DNA from: Paraburkholderia bryophila
GTDB taxonomy: Bacteria > Pseudomonadota > Gammaproteobacteria > Burkholderiales > Burkholderiaceae
Assembly (NCBI RefSeq): GCF_013409255.1
Contig: NZ_JACCAS010000001.1
Coordinates: 496,001 to 560,000 of the forward strand
Length of the DNA: 64,000 bases
Direction of reading: 5' to 3'
Below the pieces are notes generated by a model that saw only the letters and a list, made by a program, of their open reading frames with translations, ran no database searches and was not told the DNA's origin. Every line of letters starts with the position of its first letter. The stretch's first letter is position 1. Positions 16,242 to 24,484 of this stretch are shown here, in pieces. Both the position numbers and the translations under genes were made by a program.

Positions 16242-16896
16242 CGCTCTGTCACGTTACCGACTGCATGACGAGATATCGTCAATGACAGTCGTGCCTCAGA
16301 ACACGGTGGACGGAGCTTGGGCAATGCCGGTGAAAGATGCCAGGCTTCAAATCGCGCGGCGAGCTGTCTGCGATACAGCGAGGCGCACAGCAGATGCCGC
16401 TTGAGCGCGAAGTGTTGCCGGATCGGACCGAAGCACGAGAGAAAGGCCTGCGTGCGCTCAGGCAGATGGAAACCTCGCATCCGGCGCTCGCGTTCACGCG
16501 TGGGCTGGTGTCTGTTTTCAGCGCGGTTGTTCACACGCGCGCAGGCCTTGACGAACACGTGCTTCACGTTTGCGAGTTCCGGGAGAGTTCAATGCCGTGC
16601 TCATCGATGGCACGCCATAGCAGCCAGGGCTCGCCGCGCAGCGTAACGAACATCTCGTCGAGGTGCCACGTCGATCCCGGCGTGCGGCGAGCCCCCTTGA
16701 TGCGATGCGCGAAGCGGGCGCCGAATTTGTCCGTCCACCGACGGATCGATTCATGGCTGACGGTCACGCCTCGCTCGAACAGCAGCTTCTCTATATCGCG
16801 AAGGCTGAGTTGGAAGCGAAAATACCATCGAACAGCGTGGCTGATGATCGACGCTGGGAACCGATGGCCATGGTAAAGCGATCTCGTCTTCTTCAT
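16242..16896 (-). pseudogene. IS6-family transposase, internal deletion and frameshift
   Basis: The N-terminal part (MKKTRSLYHGHRFPASIISH, then LSLRDIEKLLFERGVTVSHE, RRWTDKFGARFA and WHLDEMFV with the first catalytic Asp) runs from 16896. Around 16567 the frame jumps from DEHGIEL directly to PELANVKHVFVKACARVNNRAEN in another frame. In complete relatives a stretch with the second Asp (VTDQLRSY region) lies between, so that piece is deleted. The C-terminal part retains the last Glu region (NRAENRHQPTRERERRMRGF). The gene cannot make active transposase. Confidence 0.85.
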
Positions 16897-16937
16897 GACG
16901 TCATCTTGGCGGACCGCGACGCGAACGTGACAATGCC
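16242..16937 (-). mobile_element. Degenerate IS6-family element
   Basis: Bounded by candidate terminal inverted repeats: GGCATTGTCACGTTCGC reading inward from 16937 on the minus strand and CGCTCTGTCACGTTACC from 16242 on the plus strand (12/17 identical). Length is about 696 bp, shorter than a usual IS6 element because the transposase has an internal deletion. The flanking 8-mers do not match, so no target duplication is seen. Confidence 0.6.
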
Positions 16938-17166
16938 GCTGTTGCTGCTCCGACAGCGCTTCCGTCCAGCCGGCGAGGAGTGTCGTTTTGCCGAAACCCG
17001 CGGGCGCGGTCACGACGGTTACGCTGCGGGTCCGTTGCTGTCCGCTGAGCCGATCGAGCAGTGCGAGCCGTGGCACGCAGTTCTGTGGAAGGCGAGGGGG
17101 AACCATTTTGGTCTGGATCAGCGACACGCTCCATGTGCGCCCAAAATTGTCTGTTGATGCTTCCAT
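16938..17166 (-). pseudogene. MalT-like LuxR regulator, N-terminal fragment
   Basis: About 76 codons from an ATG at 17166, with a good ribosome site (ggtggag). SVSLIQTKMVPPRLP followed by LLDRLSGQQR and the Walker A APAGFGKTTLLAGW is the start of the STAND ATPase domain of large MalT-type LuxR regulators. The frame then runs into the IS6 remnant. No tetratricopeptide or HTH part is found on the other side of the IS, so insertion plus deletion removed about 90% of the gene. Confidence 0.8.
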
Positions 17167-17442
17167 GCTTGTCTCCACCCGCCCCTCGAACGAACGTCCA
17201 CACGTTATCCGGTGTGAACGGTATGAGTTACTCACTATCTTAATCGCTGGAATTCGCAACCGGCTGCCGGGAACCGCGCCGCATGGCACAGATTGTTGCG
17301 CGTGCAACTACGTCGAGGATGCCGCGCCCGGCCAACCGCGTTGTTCTCATCGCGCCCGGCCTCACAGCCCACGCTTGCTGCGGCCAGCGGTCCGGTCGAC
17401 ACCACGCAGTTCAGCGTTGGCCGGATCGATTCGACCGGCCCA

Positions 17443-19161
17443 TTACTGCGGTTGCGCCAGAACAAACGCGATACGGCGATTTGCAAAGCGCCCACTCGCC
17501 GTCGCGTTGCTCGCGATGGGGCTGGCCGCGCCAAAGCCTCTAGCCGTCAACAAATCCGCCTTCACGCCCGTCTCGATCATGAAGTCACGCACCGAGTCGG
17601 CCCGCTTTTGGGAAAGCGCCAGATTGGCCTGCCCGTCGCCGGCGTTGTCGGAAAACGCCTCGATATTCAACGGCACGGGATGGCCGCCGTCTGAACAGGC
17701 TTTGAGAAGTTGTGCCGTTTCGGCAAGGTTTTCCCGGGCGGAGGAGGGAATGTGTCCACTGGACTCCGCGAAATCCACGACCTGCAAATTCAGAACCTTG
17801 ACGACATCCGCGCTAGCGCATCCACCGCCCGCATCGAGCATTTTCGCCATCGCGCTCAGGAATGACACGGTAGCTTGATCGACGGCCTGGTCGGGTTTGA
17901 ACTGACCGATCACCCACGACTGACCGAATACGGTCTGCAGACGTTGTTGCCAGCCGAGCGCCAGTTTCGCCGCCGCGCCGCTTAGCTCGATGTGCGTTCC
18001 GTCTATCGCGACCTCCGCGTGAGGTACTGCCATCAAGCGCAAGAGTTCGTCGATATGCGACATCCAGTCGGCTTGTCGTGAACTCAAATCGACCTTCAGC
18101 TCAGCAGCGAAGCGTCCCGCGCCGAATTTTCGAGTCAATGCCTCGGCGAGTACGCTCCGCTCGGCGTCGCTGCTGAGGATTGCGGTCAAGGTAGGTAAGC
18201 CGGCCTGGTTCACTCTGAAGGCGAGTTGGCCGTTCCGGATGGGCATGTTCGACACGGGATCCGACGCCGACTGCGCGGCCGAGGCCGCGGTTGGCGTCGA
18301 GGCCGGCGTTGTCGCGCCTGCTGGCGTGGCCGCCGAAGCGGCGGAAGGAACCTGCGGCGAGGATGCGCCGATGGGCGGTTGGACGGGAACCGCAAGCGCG
18401 GCGGATGCGATCGCGGGCATAGCGGGCGTAGCGGGCCTAACGGACCCCTCGCTCGAATCATGCAACGACGTTATCCGTTCTACACCCAGCGGCTTCGCGT
18501 GAAAATAACCGTACGTGAAAAGCCCGAGCAGCACGGCTGACAGCGCCGCGAACAGTAACCAGACGAACCTGCGCGAAGACCGCGTACCCGCGGCAGGCGT
18601 AGCGGTTTCGTGCAAGGGGGAGGGGACTGCACGCTGGACGACATCGTCATGGGTCAAAACCGTCGAGACAGCCGGCAATTGAGCGCCGAGGAGTGCCGGT
18701 AGTTCACTCGACGTGCCTTGTTCGAGCAGCACGTGATGCTTCAACACCCCAAACAACACGGCGCCGACCAGGGCGGTCATGACATGCGCCGCCTGCGGGG
18801 GAATGCCGGTTTGATTCGCTATCGGGTCGCTGGCTACCGCAATACGTCGGCCAGTACCGCGCGCAATAAGTGACTCGCCCGCGACTTCAAGGTCTTTAAT
18901 ACCCGACATGGTGCTGCACAGCTGCGCAAGCTGCTCGCCGATACGAGCATTCGAGTCGGGTGACATAACAGCGGAAAATAGCCCCGTCACACCGCTGGGT
19001 GTGACTGCGCTAGCCATCAGAGATGCGGTCAGCGCAGGGCCGGCATGCTCGACGACCTTCATGAGCAATTCCGCCGGCAGACCAATTTTCTCCGAAAGAC
19101 CGGGCCAGAGTGACGCCGAAAAAGCGGCGTTCACTGATTGGGAAAGATCAATGCTCTTCAT
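17443..19161 (-). CDS. DUF937-like / OmpA C-terminal envelope protein
   Basis: A 572-residue protein; the start at 19161 (MKSIDLSQSVNAAFSASLW) is preceded by an agg purine tract and suits the domain better than the upstream ATG at 19206. The N-terminal 130 residues resemble a YidB/DUF937-type helical domain. A hydrophobic span near residues 200-222 (FVWLLFAALSAVLLGLFTYGYF) is followed by a long Ala/Pro/Thr linker, a region with BON-like strands (about 360-400) and a C-terminal OmpA peptidoglycan-binding domain (NIEAFSDNAGDGQANLALSQKRADSVRDF, here split as NIEAFSDNAG and LALSQKRADSVRDF). With the N-terminus inside, the C-terminus would reach peptidoglycan in the periplasm. Function unknown. 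17167-17442 between this gene and the LuxR remnant shows nothing. Confidence 0.75.
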   Translation of the reverse strand: MKSIDLSQSVNAAFSASLWPGLSEKIGLPAELLMKVVEHAGPALTASLMASAVTPSGVTGLFSAVMSPDSNARIGEQLAQLCSTMSGIKDLEVAGESLIARGTGRRIAVASDPIANQTGIPPQAAHVMTALVGAVLFGVLKHHVLLEQGTSSELPALLGAQLPAVSTVLTHDDVVQRAVPSPLHETATPAAGTRSSRRFVWLLFAALSAVLLGLFTYGYFHAKPLGVERITSLHDSSEGSVRPATPAMPAIASAALAVPVQPPIGASSPQVPSAASAATPAGATTPASTPTAASAAQSASDPVSNMPIRNGQLAFRVNQAGLPTLTAILSSDAERSVLAEALTRKFGAGRFAAELKVDLSSRQADWMSHIDELLRLMAVPHAEVAIDGTHIELSGAAAKLALGWQQRLQTVFGQSWVIGQFKPDQAVDQATVSFLSAMAKMLDAGGGCASADVVKVLNLQVVDFAESSGHIPSSARENLAETAQLLKACSDGGHPVPLNIEAFSDNAGDGQANLALSQKRADSVRDFMIETGVKADLLTARGFGAASPIASNATASGRFANRRIAFVLAQPQ

Positions 19162-19354
19162 CCTTGGCCTCTTCTCATTGCAGTGCTTCGAACGTGCCGT
19201 CGGCAATTCAATTGTCGAAAGGTTGGGCGAAAGCGGCGAACGACGTGGTGAGGAGGGACGCGATCACATGGTTCGCGATCGTTTTAGATTTCATGATGGT
19301 TGCTCGAAAGAAAATAGAGGGAATGGGGTCCTTTGCTGTCGCGCCTCGATCGGG

Positions 19355-19389
19355 TAAATAAAAAACGGTCTACTGCGGGATAGACCGTT
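19355..19389 (-). terminator. Rho-independent terminator, minus strand
   Basis: aacggtcta / tagaccgtt (19364-19372 and 19381-19389), loop 8 nt, followed on the minus strand by tttttt. There is no protein gene ending here, hence the sRNA proposal. Confidence 0.75.
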
Positions 19390-19471
19390 AACGAGGTACT
19401 GCATACAGGCAATGCCGCTCGACAATCACAACCTCTCGACTGGGACGTGGGTTCTGCGACCCCGGCGACGC
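19357..19471 (-). ncRNA. Candidate small RNA 2 (about 115 nt)
   Basis: A minus-strand transcript is predicted between a promoter and a terminator with no ORF of note between. The promoter has motif F (19504-19519) and a -10-like TTTAAA starting at 19483, 21 nt after the motif core. The terminator is a 9-bp stem with a run of six T. It lies upstream of the DUF937/OmpA gene and could instead be a leader with attenuator for that gene, though the terminator is about 195 nt before its start. Confidence 0.4.
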
Positions 19472-19476
19472 ATCCA

Positions 19477-19546
19477 CTTTAAACGCCGCGAAATTGATTG
19501 AATGTGAACTTTAGTGAGTTTCAATTAAACGACATCAAATGATGTC
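19477..19546 (-). promoter_or_regulatory. Motif F, -10 and nearby palindrome
   Basis: GTGAACTTTAGTGAGT (19504-19519) is a weaker copy of the YGAAC-N5-TGAAM motif (11/16 to site B), oriented toward the minus strand. TTTAAA (19483-19478) is the matching -10. GACATCA-aa-TGATGTC (19531-19546) is an inverted repeat just upstream and could be an operator for another regulator. Confidence 0.35.
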
Positions 19547-19780
19547 GCATATTGATTACAGGGCTTAAAAAGCGGATTGAACTGAACCGCGGACGTGATA
19601 ACTTCCGCGCTGTCTTTGGGTTGGCATGCATTGCTACTCATTGGCGCATGCAAACAATCAAGCTTAAACACCCGATATGTACAACCTCCCACCCATCGCT
19701 GGGAACGTTGCAGTCAATGCACGACGATACAGCGACCAATGCGTGAACGTCATTCCTGTCAACCAGATCTTCACGACCGG

Positions 19781-19903
19781 GTGGTCGATGTGAACGTACG
19801 CGATGTTCTCAAAGGGGCGCTCTGGGTTCTTGGGCTAATACTGGTCTTGCTGATTCTGGTCTGGTGCGTTCCGCCCGTGTTCTCGCAGACCACGTTCAAG
19901 TGA
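19781..19903 (+). CDS. Possible one-span membrane peptide (40 aa)
   Basis: A GTG-initiated ORF whose C-terminal part DVLKGALWVLGLILVLLILV is strongly hydrophobic and ends WCVPPVFSQTTFK. A second in-frame GTG (19790, VNVRDV) is preceded by ggtgg. Nothing else in 19552-19780 is convincing. Membrane peptides of this size are easily chance ORFs. Confidence 0.28.
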   Translation: MVDVNVRDVLKGALWVLGLILVLLILVWCVPPVFSQTTFK

Positions 19904-19997
19904 TCTCATTTCAAGTGGGAAAAGGCGGGCGTGGTTGTCGAGTCAACGGGCAGGTTGAAGCTCAATACGACGGGATGTTGTTGCCATCGGGCGGCCG

Positions 19998-20429
19998 CTA
20001 GTCGAGTCTGGCGGGCTCGTCGGCACTGCGCGAACGTCGTTGGGATGGCGGGCGTCGAATCGAGCGCGCGGCCGCGTCCATGAACCGGACGTGATCGTCG
20101 AACAGTTCCCACAGTACATTGCCGAGAAGGCCGCAGCGCAACCAGACTCCGAAGTGCCGATGGCAGGTCTTCGCGTTGGGAAATCGGTCCGGCAGATCGA
20201 CCCACGGCCGGCCATGAGTGAGTTTCCAGAGAATACCGTTCAGGGTCGCGCGCCGGTCGGCTGCGGGACGTCCGCGCGTTTCGGTACGGGCGTAAAACCG
20301 TTTGAACAGCGGTTCGACATGGGTCCACTGACTGTCGGTCAGATCGCCATGTTCCACGACGCGAATCATGTCCGATACGTGCAAGGCGACCCGCAACGAC
20401 CATGGGTTTACCGTTTCCTGCTTCATCAT
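19998..20429 (-). CDS. IS5-family transposase N-terminal domain protein
   Basis: LTDSQWTHVEPLF, RGRPAADRRATLNGILW and PNAKTCHRHFGVW are the DUF4096/insertion-element N-terminal domain of IS5-type transposases. The protein stops after about 140 residues, with an Arg-rich tail and no DDE catalytic domain in any frame downstream. Starts at MMKQET (20429) or from a GTG at 20486 that overlaps the stop of the OmpA gene. It is either a transposase remnant or a stand-alone DNA-binding relic. Confidence 0.6.
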   Translation of the reverse strand: MMKQETVNPWSLRVALHVSDMIRVVEHGDLTDSQWTHVEPLFKRFYARTETRGRPAADRRATLNGILWKLTHGRPWVDLPDRFPNAKTCHRHFGVWLRCGLLGNVLWELFDDHVRFMDAAARSIRRPPSQRRSRSADEPARLD

Positions 20430-20482
20430 GCGTAGCGTCCGAAATATCTGTCCAGGACTGACTCCGTCAGTCCGCTGCGGAT

Positions 20483-21217
20483 TCACTGTTTATCCGGCAC
20501 GATCTCCACTCGCCGGTTTTGCGCACGCCCGCTCGGGGTGTCATCTGATGCAACAGGATTCGCGTTGCCATAGCCCGTAACAAGGAATTGCCGCGCCTGC
20601 AGGCCGTGATCCTTCAGGTAACGTGCGACGCTAAGCGCACGCCGTGTCGACAGCGCCTGATTGTAGGGAGCGCTTCCGGTCGAATCCGTGTAGCCGTTCA
20701 CGGCAACCGTATTGAACGTCACGCCGACTGCGGCGTTGATCAGTGCATCGAGGCGGTTGCGCGCGTCCGTCGTCAACGTGGCCTTATCCAGATCGAAACT
20801 GGCGTTGCCATTCAACGAGACTTTTCGTGGCGCCGGCGCCGTAGGGGCAACCGACGGCGCGGCCGGTTGGACGACAGGCGCGGCTTGCACGACAGGTGTC
20901 GGAATGCACTGGAACATCAGGGTGTGCACGTCACGCTGACTGCCGGCACTCGCGAGTGGCGAAATCTCGCGGAACGGGTGCACGGGTTGATTACCGCAAA
21001 TTTCACGCGCCTTCGAGTAGCAGGTGTTCGAACTATCGAAGAGCCCATTGCAATTGACCTGGAATGCTTTTTCGTTATTCGGCAGGGCAATCGCGTAAGC
21101 GCTAAATGTGGGCCCCGACGCGGCGGAACATCCCGCAAGCGTACCTGCGGCCAACAGCATCAATCCGAGTTTCCATGTCATCTCAAACCTGCTCGTTGTA
21201 TTCAATTTCATCGCCAT
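20483..21217 (-). CDS. OmpA/Pal-like outer membrane lipoprotein
   Basis: A 244-residue protein (or 232 residues from the ATG at 21181, which gives a typical short lipoprotein signal MTWKLGLMLLAAGTLAGC). The lipobox LAGC predicts acylation of Cys30 (Cys18 from the later start). After a Cys-containing N-domain (about 35-105) and a Pro/Ala linker comes an OmpA C-terminal domain with FDLDKATLTTDARNRLD, VNGYTDSTGSAPYNQALSTR and GRAQNRRVEI, which bind peptidoglycan. The DxxxL and R residues for diaminopimelate contact appear intact. Its promoter region (21218-21440) also carries motif D on the other strand. Confidence 0.85.
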   Translation of the reverse strand: MAMKLNTTSRFEMTWKLGLMLLAAGTLAGCSAASGPTFSAYAIALPNNEKAFQVNCNGLFDSSNTCYSKAREICGNQPVHPFREISPLASAGSQRDVHTLMFQCIPTPVVQAAPVVQPAAPSVAPTAPAPRKVSLNGNASFDLDKATLTTDARNRLDALINAAVGVTFNTVAVNGYTDSTGSAPYNQALSTRRALSVARYLKDHGLQARQFLVTGYGNANPVASDDTPSGRAQNRRVEIVPDKQ

Positions 21218-21406
21218 TTATCGTCTCTTCGAAAAGTCGCGCACGCATGCCGCCTTGCACGCTTTCCGGAATGCAAAGCCCATGCTGCAACGCAGAGTTG
21301 ATGCTAGCGATTCCACGGCCGCCGAATGTCACAGAATGTCGACTGATGCGGCCATCGGACGTGCACCGACCGAAATAAATCTCAGGTAGGACATGCAGGC
21401 AACGAA

Positions 21407-21449
21407 GTGACATTTGTTCGCAACGTCGCGCCTCACCGGGTCGTATGAT
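21407..21449 (+). promoter_or_regulatory. Putative response-regulator site D plus -10
   Basis: GTGACATTTGTTCGCAAC at 21407-21424 is the best match to the shared motif. TATGAT (21444-21449, 5/6 to consensus) starts 23 nt after the core. No good -35 hexamer is present, as in activator-dependent promoters where the regulator covers the -35. Predicted start is about 21456. Confidence 0.5.
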
Positions 21450-21455
21450 CGTTTT

Positions 21456-21552
21456 TGATGATGCCGTTCCTCGGCGGCAGCCATCGCTCAGGTTGGACGA
21501 AGTACTTCCGTCACGCGCGCCGATCCCTCTCTCCGTCGGCGCGCCTTTTTTT
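21456..21552 (+). ncRNA. Candidate small RNA 1 (about 97 nt)
   Basis: A short unit bounded by promoter D and a strong terminator. No ORF with a ribosome site fits inside. The terminator loop is pyrimidine-rich (tccctctctccg), as in sRNAs that pair with ribosome-binding sites. An attenuated leader for something further right is less likely because no intact gene follows until 22077. Confidence 0.45.
21515..21552 (+). terminator. Rho-independent terminator
   Basis: gcgcgccga / tcggcgcgc (21515-21523, 21536-21544) with a 12-nt CT-rich loop, then c and seven T. Confidence 0.85.
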
Positions 21553-21689
21553 GTGCCTCCCTCCCGTAATCCAAAGACTTCACGTATCGTGGCCGCGACG
21601 CGTGTGCGTGCCCAGTTCGACTCCGTCGAATCGCAGGTCTTCACGCGAACGGAAGATTCGAGCGTAAAGTTGTCGCGGACGACGTCGGC

Positions 21690-21806
21690 AACGTCAATTG
21701 TGGACGGAACGTTTTCCTTGTTCTCGATGACGCCGATCGCCTGACTGCGAAACCCGTACTTGCGGTTGTGTCTCGTCTGTTGCGCTACGCCCCCGACAAC
21801 ATCTCA
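21690..21806 (+). pseudogene. MalT-like LuxR remnant (Walker B region)
   Basis: In the frame starting at 21711, VFLVLDDADRLTAKPVL then VVSRLLRYAPDN is read. This matches the Walker B strand and following helix of MalT-type STAND regulators (LVLDDYHxI ... LLRYxPxN). The frame then degenerates. It is on the opposite strand to the Walker A fragment at 16938-17166. The rest of 21553-22076 shows no gene. Confidence 0.55.
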
Positions 21807-22076
21807 GGTGGGCGACGCGGCCAAAGTTGCCAGCAACCTTGCCGGAAGCGGCTCCGGAATCGATCGTTACCTGGAGCACCTCAAACGGGCAGGGTCAGGA
21901 GACCGCCTGCTCGGACATCCTTCGAGACAAGCCGATTGACGTGAATCAAAACCGCCGTCCAAGTTATGCTTGCAGACCATGGCGTAGCGAACCGCGCAGG
22001 GCAGGTGAGGCGCGAACTGACCGATCGGCTTGCGAGCACATCGCAAGACCTCTGCGTCCAATGAAGAGGAGTAGGT

Positions 22077-22511
22077 ATGTCGATTGATTTTGCGGGCTTC
22101 ACGCCCGGTGGGTCGCTGACCGGTGGCCTGGTGATTGGCGCCGCGGCTGCGGTGCTGGTTCTGTTCAACGGACGCATCGCCGGTATCAGTGGCATTCTCG
22201 GCGGCCTGCTGGGCCAGCAGCGGGCCGACGCGGGATGGCGGATCGCTTTTCTTGCGGGGCTGGTCAGTGCCTCTGCGCTCGCAAGCTGGTTCGGACGACC
22301 GCTTGCAGCGGACATTCAGGCCGGTTGGAGCGAGATACTGATCGCGGGTTTTCTGGTTGGTCTCGGTACGCGCTATGCGAGTGGTTGTACAAGCGGCCAT
22401 GGCGTCTGCGGGATCTCGCGTGGTTCGATCCGTTCGCTCGTCGCCACGGCGACATTCATGGCAAGTGGTTTTTTGACCGTGTTCGTGATCCGACATCTAC
22501 TGGGAGCCTGA
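22077..22511 (+). CDS. YeeE/YedE-family sulfur transporter, part 1
   Basis: A 144-residue membrane protein with about four hydrophobic segments and the signature [10 protein letters not shown] (about residues 102-111). Its cysteines handle thiosulfate or another sulfane sulfur compound in YeeE relatives. Good ribosome site (gaagaggag). Starts a two-gene unit; the partner begins 1 nt after this stop. Together the two equal one full-length YeeE. Unlike many relatives, no ArsR-type repressor or persulfide dioxygenase gene is adjacent. Confidence 0.85.
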   Translation: MSIDFAGFTPGGSLTGGLVIGAAAAVLVLFNGRIAGISGILGGLLGQQRADAGWRIAFLAGLVSASALASWFGRPLAADIQAGWSEILIAGFLVGLGTRYASGCTSGHGVCGISRGSIRSLVATATFMASGFLTVFVIRHLLGA

Positions 22512-22512
22512 G

Positions 22513-22944
22513 ATGGTTTGGCTTACCGCATTGATTTCGGGGCTACTGTTTGGCGTCGGGCTGATTGTCTCGGGCATGGCCAATCCGGCGAAGGTGCTGG
22601 GGTTTCTCGACATCGCCGGACAGTGGGATCCGTCGCTTGCATTCGTGATGGCCGGTGCGATAGCCGTCGGCTCGATCGCGTTCGGACTTGCGAGGCGCCG
22701 TCGGAGATCGCTGCTGGACTTACCCATGCTGATCCCACCCGCTAGTGCCGTTACGGCAAGGCTGCTGCTGGGAAGCGCGGTGTTCGGCGTGGGCTGGGGC
22801 CTTGCCGGGTTTTGTCCCGGGCCTGCGCTGGTGGCGCTGGGCGCCGGTTTCCCCAAGGCGTGGGGATTCGTCGCGGCGATGCTCGCGGGCATGGCAGCGT
22901 TCGAGTTGCTCGAAAGCTTCAAACTACGCCGCAAGCAGGGTTGA
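22513..22944 (+). CDS. YeeE/YedE-family sulfur transporter, part 2
   Basis: A 143-residue membrane protein, second half of the split transporter (DUF6691-type). It has the matching [14 protein letters not shown] motif near residues 98-111, [13 protein letters not shown] near residue 24, and about four hydrophobic segments. Starts directly after the preceding stop, so it is translationally coupled. Likely forms a pseudo-symmetric complex with part 1 for sulfur-compound uptake. Confidence 0.85.
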   Translation: MVWLTALISGLLFGVGLIVSGMANPAKVLGFLDIAGQWDPSLAFVMAGAIAVGSIAFGLARRRRRSLLDLPMLIPPASAVTARLLLGSAVFGVGWGLAGFCPGPALVALGAGFPKAWGFVAAMLAGMAAFELLESFKLRRKQG

Positions 22945-23127
22945 GTGCGGTTTCGTATGTTTGCTGCGGATCAAGATGCAGGTGCTCACGCCGAATCGGA
23001 AAAAGCAGGAGGCGGAGTGTGCTTGATAGCGGCGTTATTTGACATAATATAAATTATCAACCATCTGTCTGTCTGTGGCGGCAATATGCGAATGTCGTGT
23101 TTCAGCAAGATACAGATGTCGTGTTTT

Positions 23128-23235
23128 GCAGCTGATGCCATGCTGGGCGTTTCCGGCGTGACGCTGGCTAAGGAAACCGTGTGGCGCTGGATGCGTGAGG
23201 CCGGGCTGTGGATTCCACGCCGCCACCGACCATAA
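23128..23235 (+). pseudogene. ISNCY-like transposase fragment
   Basis: In one frame the sequence reads LAKETVWRWMREAGLWIPRR followed by HRP and a stop. This resembles the helix-turn-helix segment of ISNCY-type transposases (ETVRxWMxxAGLW.PR.xRP). Only about 35 codons are left. The surrounding 22945-23127 shows no gene; it has an AT-rich inverted repeat around 23038-23061 inside otherwise GC-rich DNA. Confidence 0.5.
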
Positions 23236-23337
23236 GATGTCCAACCGCGGTATCAAGACCGTGCAAGGGCGGCAGCGTCGATGCGCACGTGGTACCGAGG
23301 CTCGATTAACCCGTGCTCTATCGAGCGATACAAAAGA

Positions 23338-23366
23338 CGTGGCCGCAGCATGTACCTGCGGCCACG
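23338..23366 (-). terminator. Terminator of the 56-aa gene
   Basis: cgtggccgcag / ctgcggccacg (11 bp, loop 7 nt) followed on the minus strand by tcttttg, 21 bp after the stop of the small gene. Confidence 0.65.
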
Positions 23367-23386
23367 CCGGTATCCCGCAGCTTTGC

Positions 23387-23557
23387 TCACTTCCGGGACA
23401 GCGCAAGCATGGCCTGCTCCAGTGCGGCGAGCCGGGCATCGGCGAGCTCGGCATGAAGCTTTATCGCGCGAATCAGGAACTGAACGTTGGCGTCCTCGCT
23501 TTTCGAGGCGAGGTCGTCAAAATCAGAAAGCAGTTTGCTGACAGTATCGGCATTCAT
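23387..23557 (-). CDS. Small helical hypothetical protein (56 aa)
   Basis: Starts MNADTVSKLLSDFDDLASKS with a clear ribosome site (aagga, 6 nt spacing) and is followed by its own terminator, so it is a believable gene. The whole chain looks alpha-helical, with heptad-like Leu/Ala spacing (LIRAIKLHAELADARLAALE). No family recognised. Confidence 0.55.
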   Translation of the reverse strand: MNADTVSKLLSDFDDLASKSEDANVQFLIRAIKLHAELADARLAALEQAMLALSRK

Positions 23558-24484
23558 AGCTGTTCCTTGCAGGGTAAGTAGAGGGTTTGCGATTCGACTG
23601 GACTCCTGGCAAGGAGCGATACGTCTGGCGCCGCCCCGATGGATCCGGGGCAACCGCAAGCGCCTTAAAACGTTCATGTCGCCATAACCTTGCCAGCGCT
23701 GACTCGGGCGAGCCGACGCTCAGAGCATGGCTGGCTTGCCCGCAATTTCCGGTCGGGCACGCCATTACCCAACAGGACCCGGCACACGCCTTGGCGGCCG
23801 CGTGCCGATCACAACGCGATCGGCCTTGTGCCCGGAAACGGCATTGGCGAGGACCACCGCAACGTCTTCGCCATATGCGTTGATTTCAGTCACCAACCCG
23901 CGCAGGCGATGCGTACGCAAGACTGCGAAACCATGTAGACGACAACAGCGGCAAGCTTCACGTGTTTCACATGTACCTGCAGAGTCTGCCGGCGCCCGTC
24001 GAGGTCCGGACGGTCGATGGCCAATAAAGACGATGCAAGGCGCCCTTCTGCTGCGCCTGTTCGAGCCAGAAATGGGCTGGAAATGGCCGAAAGTCCGGAT
24101 CGCTTTCCCGACGAACTCGGTCCAGCGTCCTCTTCACAGGTCGGGTGCCGCTTTCAGCAATTCGATCGCAGTCCGTGTGAACAGAATAGAGGTGTCCGTG
24201 GCACCCTTCATGATCCAGATCAAGCGCATGCCAGGCATGCAATCCGCCCGCCGTACGTCAATCATGAAGCGCGTTGCGAAACCGCTTCGCAAACCCGGCA
24301 AACCGTTCATCGCCCTGCTTTGCGGTGAACCATTGTTGGGAAGCAACCCCGTTGCTCCGCGATATCCGGGATGCGACGTCCTGTTCGCGGCCCGATGTCG
24401 TTTAGGAGAACACCGGCGCGCAAAGGCAGCCTAAAGGTGACCCACATGCGAAGCATGCCCGCCAGCGCCCGCGGTCGGCGAAGG
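23558..24484 (+). other. 927 bp without a supported gene
   Basis: Many overlapping ORFs in several frames, none with a good ribosome site or a recognisable domain. The region separates IS debris on the left from the anaerobic island on the right and probably consists of decayed sequence. Confidence 0.5.

Noticed and set aside
16234..16945. Target-site duplication around the IS6 element
   Set aside because: The 8-mers outside the candidate ends (gtctgtac and gctgttgc) do not match.
23038..23061. AT-rich inverted repeat TTGACATAAT / ATTATCAA
   Set aside because: Striking in GC-rich DNA, but it lies among IS debris with no gene to control on either side.
23558..24484. Multiple ORFs of 60-235 codons before arcD
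   Set aside because: None has a ribosome site or known domain, and they overlap one another in several frames.
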